NCBI GenBank assembly: GCA_933228675.1
Contig: CAKOFX010000005.1
Location: 1-64,000, forward strand
Reading direction: 5' to 3'
Length of the DNA stretch: 64,000 nt
Source of the DNA: Stomorhina lunata
Lineage: Eukaryota; Arthropoda; Insecta; Diptera; Rhiniidae
The notes under the pieces were generated by a model, which saw nothing but the letters and a program-made list of their open reading frames with translations, did not search any database and had not been told where the DNA came from. Every line of letters begins with the position of its first letter. The first letter of the stretch is position 1. A program made the position numbers and the translations under genes. This document shows, in pieces, positions 13,296 to 24,050 of this stretch.

Positions 13296-15222
13296 TACTA
13301 AGCCATAGACTAAGACATAGACTAAGACATAGACTAAGACATAGACTAAGACATAGACTAAGACATAGACTAACACATAGACTAAGACATAGACTAAGAC
13401 ATAGACTAAGACATAGACTAAGACATAGACTAAGACATAGACTAAGACATAGACTAAGACATAGACTAAGACATAGACTAAGACATAGACTAAGACATAG
13501 ACTAAGACATAGACTAAGACATAGACTAAGACATAGACTAAGACATAGACTAAGACATAGACTAAGACATAGACTAAGACATAGACAAAGATATAGCCTA
13601 AGACATAGCCTAAGACATTGACTAAGACATAGACTAAGACAAAGACTAAGACATTGACTAAGACATAGACTAAGATATAGACTAAGACATAGACTAAGAC
13701 ATACTCTAAGACATAGACAAAGACATAGACTAAGATATAGCCTAAGACATAGCCTAAGACATTGACTAAGACATAGACTAAGACAAAGACTAAGACATTG
13801 ACTAAGATATAGACTAAGACATAGACTAAGACATAGACTAAGACATAGATAAAGACATAGACTAAGACATAAACTAAGATATAGACTAAGAAATAGACTA
13901 AGACATAAACTAAGACATAGACTAAGACATAGACTAAGACATAGACTAAGACATAGACTACAACATAGAATAAGACATATACTAAGACATAGACTAAGAT
14001 ATATGCTAAGACATAGACTAAGACATAGACTAAGACATAGACTAAGACATAGACTAATACATAGACTAAGACATAGACTAAGACATAGACTAAGACATAG
14101 ACTAAGACATAGACATAGACTTAGACATGGACTAAGACACAGACTAAGACATAGACTAAGACATAGACTAAGACATAGACTAAGATATAGACTAAGACAT
14201 AGACTAGGACATAGACTAAGACATAGACTAAGACATAGACTAAGACATAGACATAGACATAGACTTAGACATGGACTAAGACACAGACTAAGACATAGAC
14301 TAAGACATAGACTAAGACATAGGCTAAGATATAGACTAAGACATAGACTAAGACATAGACTAAGACATAGACTAAGACATAGACTAAGACATAGACTAAG
14401 ACATAGACTAAGACATAGACTAAGACATAGACTAAGACATAGACTAAGACATAGACTAAGACATAGACTAAGACATAGACTAAGACATAGACTAAGACAT
14501 AGACTAAGACATAGACTAAGACATAGACTAAGACATAGACTAAGACATAGACTAAGACATAGACTAAGACATAGACTAAGACATAGACTAAGACATAGAC
14601 TAAGACATAGACTAAGACATAGACTAAGACATAGACTAAGACATAGACTAAGACATAGACTAAGACATAGACTAAGACATAGACTAAGATATAGACTAAG
14701 ACATAGACTAAGACATAGACTAAGACATAGACTAAGACATAGACTAAGACATAGACTAAGACATAGACTAAGACATAGACTAAGACATAGACTTAGACAT
14801 AGACTAAGACATAGACTAAGACATAGACTAAGACATAGACTAAGACATAGACTAAGACATAGACTAAGACATAGACTAAGACATAGACTAAGACATAGAC
14901 TAAGACATAGACTAAGACATAGACTAAGATATAGACTAAGACATAGACTAAGACATAGACTAAGACATAGACTAAAACATAGACTAAGACATAGACTAAG
15001 ACATAGACTAAGACATAGACTAAGACATAAACTAAGACATTGACTAAGACATAGACTAAGACATAGACTAAGACATAGACTAAGACATAGACTAAGACAT
15101 AGACTAAGATATAGACTAAGACATAGACTAAGACATAGACTAAGACATAGACTAACCCATAGACTTAGACAGAGACTAAGACATAGACTAAGGCATAGAC
15201 TAAGACATAAACTAAGACTTAA
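13296..15222 (+). repeat. Tandem array, 12-bp unit (ACTAAGACATAG)
   Basis: About 160 copies of a 12-bp unit. Because 12 is divisible by 3 and one frame lacks stops, part of it reads as a 346-residue LRHR repeat (14003-15043); this is not evidence of a protein. Variant units recur in blocks: a run of variant units at about 13586-13680 reappears at about 13725-13810, and the block ATAGACTTAGACATGGAC at about 14113 reappears at about 14255. This shows duplication of multi-unit segments. Confidence 0.95.
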
Positions 15223-16039
15223 GCGTAATCAACGGTTTGTGCTCCACACCGAAAATATTTCAAAAATCACAGTCCGACTGAAAATGACATAGATTTAAGT
15301 GAAGGTTGTAAATGGAAAAGTTTTTGTTCTACTTTTTTTAGTTCGTTTTTTATGGTCTTCATTTTAGTTTGATTTTCTTTTTTATTTTTTATGTTGAGCA
15401 CATTTTAAGTCATTCATGTTGATGTAAAATATATTTTGGTTTTTTGCTAGACTTGAGTTTTTACAATAGAAACCTTGAATTTTCTCATGTTTTCTCATCA
15501 AACAGAGGCAGAAAAAAAAACAGTTTTTAAATGTTTAAGGAAATATTTGTAAAATTTAAACGAAATTCTATTGTAAGTGAAGAAGGCTCCAAACACTTGT
15601 TTTTTAGGTAAAAGAAAACAGGCAAATTTAAACTGAAAAGGCAGACAATACAAGTTGTCAATCAACACTGTCAGTGATGTGTTTATTTTCATTTTCTTTT
15701 CCAAGGACTGGAGACTAGATTTACAGGAAATCCTTTGACACTAGCATGAGCTTTAAAGTATTTTTTTAAATGAAGTCATATCTGTAAGTGGATGTGTTAG
15801 TTGTGATTCATGTATCTATGTTATTGTCTCACTGGGTGGAAATTGTCACTTCTTTTTGTGTGTTCAGCTTCAGTACATTAAAGTTATGACTCTCGGGAGT
15901 CTATAAAGGCTTTAATATTTGTAATGTCTTAACATGATATTATAAAAAAGAAAACTTAACTTGAGAAGTGATCAAACTAGTAGAGTTCTTACAATAAGCC
16001 ACACTATCTTCATATACATATATACACCATTTTCAATTG
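15223..16039. other. Unassigned sequence
   Basis: No supported gene was seen. A 68-codon minus-strand frame (15498-15704) is unrecognised. Confidence 0.45.
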
Positions 16040-17078
16040 TAATTGAGAAATTTTCAAATTGAATTGAGAAATTTTCAATTGAAATTGAGACTTTTCAATT
16101 GAAATTGAGAAATATTTAATTGAAATTGAGAATTTTTAGTTGAAAATGAGAAATTTTCAACTGAAATTGAGAAATATTCAATTGAAATTGAGAATTTTTC
16201 AATTGAAAATGAGAATTTGTAAATGGAAATTGAGAAAATCCCAATTGAAAATGAGAAACATTCAATTGAAATTGTGAATTTTTAAATTTAAATTGAGAAT
16301 TCTACAATTGAAATTGAGAAAAGCCCAATTGAAAATGAGGTTGATTTTTTTAATTGAAATTGAGAAATTTTCAATTGAAAATGAGAAATTTTCAATTTGA
16401 AATGAGAAATTTCCAATTGAAAATGAGAAATTTTCAATTTAAAATGAGAAATTTTCAATTGAAATTGAGAATTTTAGAATTGAAAATGAGAAAACCTAAA
16501 TTGAAATTTCATTTGGGGTTTTCTCAATTTCAACTGAAAAATTCTCAATTTAAATTTAAAATTTCTCAATTTCAATTCAAAATTTCTCAATTTCAATTGA
16601 AAATGTCTCATTTTCAATAAAAAATGTCTCATTTTCAATTGAAAACTTCTCAATTTCAATTAAAAAATTCAATTGTGCTTTTCTCAATTTCAATTGTGCT
16701 TTTCTCAATTTCAATTGAAAAATTCTCAATTTAAATGTAAAAATTCTCAATTTCAATTGAAAATTTCTCAATTTCAATTGGGCTTTTCTCAATTTCAATT
16801 CAAAAATTCTTTATTTCATTTGAAAATTTCTTAATTTCAATTGAATGTTTCTCATTTCCAATTAAGGTTTTCTCAATTTCAATTGAAAATTTCTCATTTT
16901 TAATTGAAAATTCTCAATTTCAATTGAAAATTTCTCAATTTCAAATGAAAATTCTCAATTTCAATTTAAAATTTCTCATTTTCAATTAAAAATTCTCAAT
17001 TTCAATTAAAAATTTCTCAATTTCAATTGAATATTCTCAATTTAAATTGAATATTTCTCAATTTCAATTGAAAATGAT
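16040..17078. repeat. Palindromic tandem array of a unit of about 21 bp
   Basis: Degenerate tandem units built on CAATTGAAATTGAGAAATTT. The orientation switches near 16505-16515: units to the left read ...GAAATTGAGAAATTTTC and units to the right read the reverse complement, AATTGAAAATTTCTCAATTTC-like. The two arms are about 0.47 and 0.56 kb. Open frames at 16354-16620, 16474-16659 and 16577-16798 translate the repeat (NFQLK-type) and are not genes. Confidence 0.9.
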
Positions 17079-17224
17079 GTAGTTATGGTAAAATTTTTAA
17101 AGAAAAATGTTGAACTACTCATTAATAAAAATCATGATACTGACAAACTCTTTTAAGAATTTAAAATATAAGAAAAAAGAAAAAATAAAATAAGGTAACG
17201 AAAATCTGCAAATAATTCTTTGTC

Positions 17225-17395
17225 TCAGTGTATACAGTCTATATTATAGTCAATATCTTAGTCTATTTATAAGTCTATTTCCTGGTCAGTTTTTTTCATC
17301 TGTGTGTTAGTATTAGTATAAGTACATCTATGTTTTAGTCTATTTCTTAGGGTATATATTAGTTTACATCTTAGTCTATGGTTATGTATATGGGC
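17225..17395 (-). repeat. Degenerate inverted remnant of the 12-bp array
   Basis: Scattered words such as CTTAGTCTA, GTCTATTT, CTATGTTTTAGTCTATTT and CATCTTAGTCTATGG resemble the reverse complement of the ACTAAGACATAG unit found 2 kb upstream. They are diverged and irregularly spaced. Confidence 0.45.
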
Positions 17396-18470
17396 AAAAA
17401 TCAAACAGTTTTGATTCCTTTGAAACCGACTTTCAACTCGAATAATTTTTGTACCCTAAGAAGTTCGGAAAATCTAATTACAGATATTGAACTCGCAAAA
17501 ACTTCTGTATACTGAACACAATATCTTATCTGCGCAAATTTGCGCTTCTAAGCGTAATTGGCATGCAAATTTTAAAAAGCGTTAAAAATCGATTGAAGCA
17601 TTCAAGTTTTTCTTCATATTTCGTCTTCTCCTGCATTTGTTTTAACATTTGGACTCAAATTGTTGTTCTATGAAATAGACACCACACTTAGGGGATAAAT
17701 CCACTTCCCTCTAAATTTTAATTTTGTCACTTCTAATACTACTTAATGGCTGCCAAAATTTGAAGCTCGTTTTTGCCACTTTTTAATTTTTTTCGCACAT
17801 TTTTTGGCCGCCTCAAAGAATTTAAAAAAAATAGATAACGATTTATAGATCTTTCAATTTCGCATCGTTTGATATATATCTCGTTAATGTGCTCTATATA
17901 GGTATAATATACGACAGGTGTAAATAAGGAGTTTTTGAGCGTAAATTTTTCAAAATACCGGTTTTTCGTGGAGCACACTCGCAAATATGAATGAAAATTT
18001 CCAAACTACCGCGTAAACCGAGTTTTTTTTTTGCCATTTATCACCTAAAAGCAAAAGCGCACCAAAAAATCATTATTTGCTAAGATTTTATGAAGATTTT
18101 GAAAATCGTGCAAAAAAGTGCATATTGGTTTAAATGGTTTTAGAATACAAACTGAGACAAAATCACATAAGGCCTGAAAGCGATGTCATTTATAACCGTT
18201 TTGCATCAAAAGTTTGTCAAAAAACTCTTTATTAACTGAGAACGCGAAGACTTTATCTAAAAACATTTCAATGAAGCACATCGCGAATTTTGCTCAAAAT
18301 TGATCAGGAATGGTCTTAAAACTATTCTTTAATAAAGCTTTACCCTAGATCTGAAGCGCACTAAAATGTTATAAGGATTAACGATTTGACGGAACAAATA
18401 AGAATTTTATATTTTACAAGGACATGCACCTATTAAAACTTATATTTAAATAAAAAATTCTTTTAGATTA
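17396..18470. other. Unassigned sequence
   Basis: No supported gene was seen. The 81-codon minus-strand frame (17739-17984) is unrecognised. Confidence 0.45.
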
Positions 18471-18472
18471 TA

Positions 18473-19763
18473 ATGGGTGTTTTTTTGGAGGTATAGAACT
18501 TCGAATTGAAATAAAACACAAGAAAATCGTTTTAATGTCCATAAATTTGGCTTTATTGGAAAGATAATTTTATGCCATTAATGTTTAAATATGACTTCGG
18601 GCATGTGGCCGCCGCGGCTGGCTCGAATAAAGCCAATTCTACAGGTCCAATTTTCAACTACTTTTTCGAGCATATGGGGCCGTAAATTGGCAATAGCCAC
18701 GAATGTTGGCTTCCAAGTCCCCTAACGTTTCTGGTTTGTTGGCGTAGACGAGCGACTTCACATATCCCCAAAGAAAATAATCCAGTGGTGTCAAATCGCA
18801 CGATCTTGATGGCCAATTGCCAGGTCCATTCCGCGAAATTATGCGCTCATCGAATGTTTCCTTCAATAAATCAATTGTGACGTGCGCTGTGTTGCATGTA
18901 GCGCCGTCTTGTTGGTACCACAACTCATCCACATTCATGCCATTCAATTGGGGAACAAAATAGTCGGTTATCATGGCTCTATACCGGTCTCCATTTATGG
19001 TAACTGACTCTCCAGCATTATTTCGGAAGAAGTATGGCCCAATGACTCCACCAGCCCATAGAGCACACCAAACAGTCAGTTTTTGTTGATGTAATGGCGT
19101 CTCAAGGGTCTCATGTGGATTCTCTTCACTCCAAATGCGGCAATTTTGCTTGTTGACGTAGCCATTCAACCAAAAATGAGCCTCATCACTGAACAAAATT
19201 TTGCGATGAAAATCAGCATCGAGATCAATCTCATTTTCGGCCCATACACGAAAATCACGACGCATTGCATGGTCTCGCGGCTTTAATTCTTGCACAAGCT
19301 GGATCTTGTAAGATCTTTGAGCAAAATCTTCCATAAAGTTGATGGACAAAGCTCCAATTGCTGTGCACGGTGGCGAATCGATTCATTCGGGTCCTCTTCA
19401 ATACTTTGCTCTACAGCGGCAATTGTTTCTTCGGTGCGCACTGTTCGACGTCGCTGCGGATGCGTATTAAATATCACATAGAGTAAACGTAGTGCGAAAA
19501 CGATCCATGGTTAACCGAATTAATTGCTCTGATGGACGATTATGTCGACCATAAAATGGACGGAGCTTGCGGTAAACTTCGCGAACTGAACCATTATTTT
19601 CGAAATAAATTTGCACGATTTGCAAGCGTTGTTCTTTTGTCAACCTGTTCATGATGAAATGGCAAACCAAACTAAATATTAATCACTTGACAGCTGACAA
19701 AATGGCCGTCAGTTAAAAAGTGATGCCAACTTAAAGTTCTATACCTCAATAAAAAACACCCGA
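18473..19763 (-). mobile_element. mariner-type DNA transposon (decayed)
   Basis: About 1.29 kb flanked by TA dinucleotides (18471-18472 and 19764-19765). The ends are imperfect terminal inverted repeats: GGGTGTTTTTTTGGAGGTAT at the left, and on the other strand at the right GGGTGTTTTTTATTGAGGTA; both continue into TAGAACTT. Size, TA target site and a DDE transposase remnant on the minus strand fit the Tc1/mariner superfamily. The first two bases inside the TA differ between ends. Confidence 0.9.
18578..19652 (-). pseudogene. mariner transposase pseudogene (three frameshifts)
   Basis: The product would bind the terminal inverted repeats and cut and paste the element. Reading from the ATG at 19652 (MNRLTKEQRLQIV), the N-terminal helix-turn-helix region runs to about 19480. 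After a +1 shift it continues at THPQRRRTVRTEE, and after a -1 shift near 19310-19320 it continues at YKIQLVQELKP. The catalytic part shows ILFSDEAHF (first D), YQQDGAT (second D) and CDLTPLDYFLWG (third D). I count 36 residues between the second and third aspartates. A third shift near 18690 moves the C-terminus out of frame; in the alternative frame it ends in a RASRGGHMPEVIFKH-like tail with its stop at 18578-18580. The catalytic residues survive, but the frame breaks make it non-functional. An upstream in-frame ATG exists at 19670. Confidence 0.9.
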
Positions 19764-19927
19764 TATTTGTCCATAAGTCAAGGCAGCAGAATTTCACAAA
19801 GACTCACATTTTGTAAAATTTCGCGAAAATCGCGGTTACAAAAATTAAAAAATCTTGTTAAAAAATACTTTTCTTCACTTGCATAATTGCACTATTTCTT
19901 TGTGTTAAGGCATATATAAATTACCAT

Positions 19928-20767
19928 AATCCCAGTAAGAACAGTGTCAAACGTTTGAAATATGATGACTTTTACATTTGATATCAAACGTTTTTTTCAA
20001 ACTTTTTTCAAACCTGAACAGATGTTTGAGATTCACATTCATTTTTAAATGAGGGTTCATTTGAGAATAAACGTTTTAAAAATGATAGTTTCTCAAATTG
20101 AGAATAAAGGTTATTTTTAAATCATTATCAAACCCTAAGATGATTTGAGAATAATTTGAAAAATGGTGTTATATAAATTTGATATCAAACCTTATTTCAA
20201 ATTTTTTGTCAAACATTAAAAAAATAATTTATGCTAAAAAAAAATAATGTTTCAGATATTTTAATGGAATGGCATTGCATTTCAAAGAAATTCGTTATTT
20301 ATTTCGCATTTTTTAAAATTGATCCATATTTGACCATAAAACCTTGCTTAAAAAATGTCAAGATTAAAAATTCAATAATATTCATATGCATAAGTAAATT
20401 TTCTTTATTTCTTAAATTTTTTCTACCTAACAATAAAAAAAATTATATTTTAAGCAAAAGAATTCAAATATGATACACCGTTTTCAAAAACAAAATAAAC
20501 AAACTCAAAAATATGAAAAATACAACGCCATTTTATTTATGTTCCACATGTAGATGATATCCACATTTGAAAAACCTTTGAGAATGAGGTTTGATAATGC
20601 TTTGAAAATAAAGGCATTTCTCAATTTGAGCATAAAGTTCCCTTTTTGTTGAGAACGCTATTATTCTCAAATCAGTATCAAATCAGTATCAAACGTTTGA
20701 CCTTTGAAAAAAGATTTATTTTCAAATCATCCTCAATTTGAGAATAAACCTTTTTTCTTACTGGGAT
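19928..20767. mobile_element. Non-autonomous DNA element with ATCCCAGTAAGAA inverted ends
   Basis: A 13-bp perfect terminal inverted repeat (ATCCCAGTAAGAA on the left, TTCTTACTGGGAT on the right) bounds about 840 bp, with the candidate 5-bp duplication ACCAT at 19923-19927 and 20768-20772. The interior repeats TTTGAGAATAAA and TTTCAAAC motifs in both orientations, so large parts can fold. No transposase-like protein is visible; the 80-codon frame at 20231-20473 is unrecognised. Superfamily not assigned. Confidence 0.75.
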
Positions 20768-20772
20768 ACCAT

Positions 20773-21880
20773 GAAACGATAGAACACCTGAAAATATATA
20801 AGTTGTGTCAAATCAACAGAAAGCTAATAAAAATAAAATAGTTTTTAAATTTTTTTTAGAAATTTTTGTCTTAACCGTCATAACTTCTGCGCGTATCGCG
20901 TAAAATCATTAACGCGAATGGATTTTACATTCACTAAGCTTCCTTAATAGAACCCCAAAAAAAATTTAGTGTGCGATCAAAAAATTTTTTCAATTTTTTC
21001 AATTCCGAAAATTAAAACTATTTGATTTTTGTCCATATGTTTTTCGTAGTACAAACGTGAAAAACATATCGTGTTTCTTTTTCTATTTCCCCTTTAAAAT
21101 TTTATTATCAAGAGTTATCATTTCTTCACCCCACACCGACGACAGCTGTTTGCTGCATTTCCGCCATCAAAGTTCTGTAGATGACATATCTGTGTAAACA
21201 TGAACTTATTGTAATGTATATATGTATATTTTTGTATTAAAAACGAAAAATATTTGAAGGCAGTGACTTTCATCCAAAGTATCCTGAAAGAATATTAATA
21301 TTTGCCTCCATGACCAGCGTTCGAAAAAATGAACAACTTTGATGGCCTAAATCTGAAAGTATTCTCTAATACATACATAAATAAATAAAGCGTACCTTTA
21401 AGAATTTGATGGTTATCTTTTGGTAGCTTCCGTTTATGAATGTAGTACATGTTTTGCTAAAGAGTTTTATATTTAGCAATGAAATACCTTAAGGTAGGAT
21501 TTGTCTTTAAGCTTTAGGTGGGTAACATAGTTTAAATATACATAAAACAACGTGAATTTTATGTAAATCTGGATCTTATATATAATGGTATCTTATATAT
21601 AATAATTCACTCTACACCACCATAATATAGGTGAGAGGGATATTGCGTTTGTGATGTAAAAACATATAGGTCAGACATCCTAAACTAAATATATTGTTAT
21701 GGTTAGCTTATAAATCATTTAATTTTCGCTTGTGAATTAGGGTGTCAGTTTTTTGTAAATTCTGATGGTATCAAATTTCTTTTGATAAAATATTAGTACC
21801 TGGTTGACCGAACCTTGCTCGGAGCTTTATGATAAGCATTATGTGCAAATATTCAGTTAATTTCGAATTATTTTATTTAT
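20773..21880. other. Unassigned sequence with a possible family B scrap
   Basis: No gene was seen. At about 21600-21650 the words CACTCTACACCACCATAATA and GGTGAGAGGGATATT resemble the end block of family B (ACCCTTCACCACCATAGGTG). The match is short. Confidence 0.4.
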
Positions 21881-22640
21881 TTTTTCCGATCAGCACATAG
21901 TTTGCATAGTTTACAGATTAACTCATTTTGAAAAATTTTGGAAATTGGTCATACCAACAGAAACCTCTGTCGACTCATGCGCAACAACTTTGCTAAATAT
22001 TATAGCCTGATCAAATGCACAGTTTACGACTTATTTCATTTTGAGTAATTTTTAGTAGCGCCACCTGAAGTTGTTCATACCAACTAAGAAAAATTCGTCT
22101 GCTTATGCGTAACAACTCTTCTAATGATTATAACATGATTTTCAGTGGCGCCTCCTGTTGGACTTTGGTCATTCCAATAAATAAACCTTCGTCGGCTTAT
22201 ATGCAACAACTTTGCTGAAGATTATAGCATGATTAAATGTACAGCTTACGATTAAATTGACTTTGAGTAAATTTCAATGGCGCCACCTGTCGAAATTTCT
22301 TCATACCAACTAAGAAACCTTCGTCGGCTCATGTGCAACAACTTTGTTAAAGATTGTAGCATGATTAACTGTACAGATTACGATTAAATTGACTTTGAGT
22401 AAGTTTCTGTAGCGCCACCTGTCGGAAATTATTCATACCAACTAAAAAGCCTTCGTCGGCTCATGCGCTACAACTTTGCTAAAGATCATAGCATGGTCAA
22501 ATGTACAGTTTACGATTTAATTAATTTTTAGTAATTTTCAGTGGCGCCATCTGTCGGAAATTAGTCTTATCGACTTTAAAACCTTCGCCGGCTTATCCGC
22601 AACATCTTCGCTAAAGAGCATAACATAATCAAATTCACAG
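21881..22640 (+). repeat. Tandem repeat, about 133-bp unit, 5-6 copies
   Basis: The landmark GGCGCCACCTGTCGG-like motif recurs near 22050, 22145, 22278, 22411 and 22543. Three intervals are about 133 bp; one is about 93 bp because of a 40-bp deletion. Each unit also carries CTTCGTCGGCTCATGCGCAA and ACAACTTTGCTAAAGATTAT. Units are moderately diverged, so the array is old. Confidence 0.85.
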
Positions 22641-23310
22641 TTTACTATTCTATAAAGAACATACATACAGACAAACATTCATTTGTTTAAAATAATACTA
22701 ATTTTTCCCCCTTTTTATTCCCTAATTTCTAAAAGTTCCATATCTATATTTGGTACTTTTTTGTTGCCAATTGAATTCGGTACATTTTTTTTAAAACGCA
22801 TTTAACATAATGTATAATGTTCCTATTCATATTACTTTGGAGATGTTAAGTTATCATTTTATCCCTTTTTTACTCATTTTGGTTTCAAAATCAAAAAAGT
22901 ACCAAATACGTGTTTCATGTTTCTATTACATCTATTGATTGCAGTACCAAGTTTCTTTCTATATTCTTTATTTTAAAATATAAGAGTGGGTTAAAAAGGT
23001 GCCAAAAAAACTATTTTCACCCTTTTTTACCCCCTGTCGGACATAGTTTCAAAAAAGTATCAAACACCTGTCCGCTTATTTTTATAGCTGTTTAAAACGT
23101 AATTTTAATTTTGTTTATATACCTATTACTTTAGGAGATATAGCGTTTTCGATTTTTTCCCCTTTCTACCCGTTTTTACCCTCTTAGAGGTAAAAGTTCC
23201 AAAAGTCCCTTCTTCTTCGACCTATACATCAAAAAAGATACCCACTGTAAAAATTTTATCAAAATCATTAGAGCCGTTTTCGAGATATATATATATATAC
23301 ATACAATTAT
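22641..23310 (+). repeat. Flank of the 133-bp array, with related sub-repeats
   Basis: Repeated words (CCCTTTTTTAC, AAAAAGTACCAAATACGTGT, AAAAAAGTATCAAACACCTG) occur about 150 bp apart. The stretch ends with ATCAAAATCATTAGAGCCGT and a TA repeat. Similar words recur at 63850-63960 (GAAGTACCAAACACGTATTC), suggesting the same dispersed family. No gene. Confidence 0.5.
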
Positions 23311-24050
23311 TGCTTGTTTAAGAATATAAGATTTTATGGTCATCTTTTCCTTAAACCTTAGACATTTTTTGTTTACATTGTTAACAATACACCTTTTTAC
23401 TTTTCATACTTTTTACACTCTAAAGCCTAAGAACTTTAATCTATTTTTGCACGTTTAAACATTAACAAAAGAGCGATAACTTTTCATTTTCCGTTTATAT
23501 TATCTTCAGTCTTTTTTTCCTTAGCTCTTTAGAAAATGTTTAAAAAATCTTGAAACCATTAAACTGTCCTTTAAAAGGAATGAAATATAAAAAGAAGCAG
23601 AAGTTGATAGTTTGATGTACTCCTGGCAGAAGTTTCATTATGAGACATGATAAAAATATGTCAATGGTGGTCTAACAAATGGCTCTTAACTAACATAAAA
23701 AACACTAGTCTGCAAAGGAACTGTTATGAGAAAGTTTCTAGCATCTATATTTATATAAAGTATTTAAAGGGATGTTCTAATAATGAAGAAAACTTCCTTT
23801 TTTGCAATGTTTTTATCAATTCATTAAGGTGTATCGCAAAAAGGTCAGAGTTTGCAGATTAGTGTTGTGGAAACAAAGATAAAGAAACCGAATACATTTT
23901 TTTGGTTTTCATTTCCTTTAAGGATTCTGAGTTAGTACATAAATGATTAAAGCTTGTACAAGAAGTTTTTATAAAACACAGTGGGATGAGACATTTAGAT
24001 AACAATAAAAATTTTGAGGGTGACAAAAGTTTCTAAAAATCATTGGCAAT
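23311..24050. other. Unassigned sequence
   Basis: No supported gene. The 71-codon frame at 23647-23862 is unrecognised. Confidence 0.45.

Noticed and set aside
13296..13330. Possible telomere-type repeat
   Set aside because: The 12-bp unit resembles no telomeric repeat; flies use retrotransposons at telomeres, and the array is internal.
14003..15043. 346-residue arginine/histidine-rich open frame
   Set aside because: Pure translation of a 12-bp tandem repeat whose length is divisible by 3; there is no codon-level constraint and the frame starts and ends within the array.
16354..16798. Frames with NFQLK-type repeats
   Set aside because: Translations of the palindromic 21-bp array in both directions.
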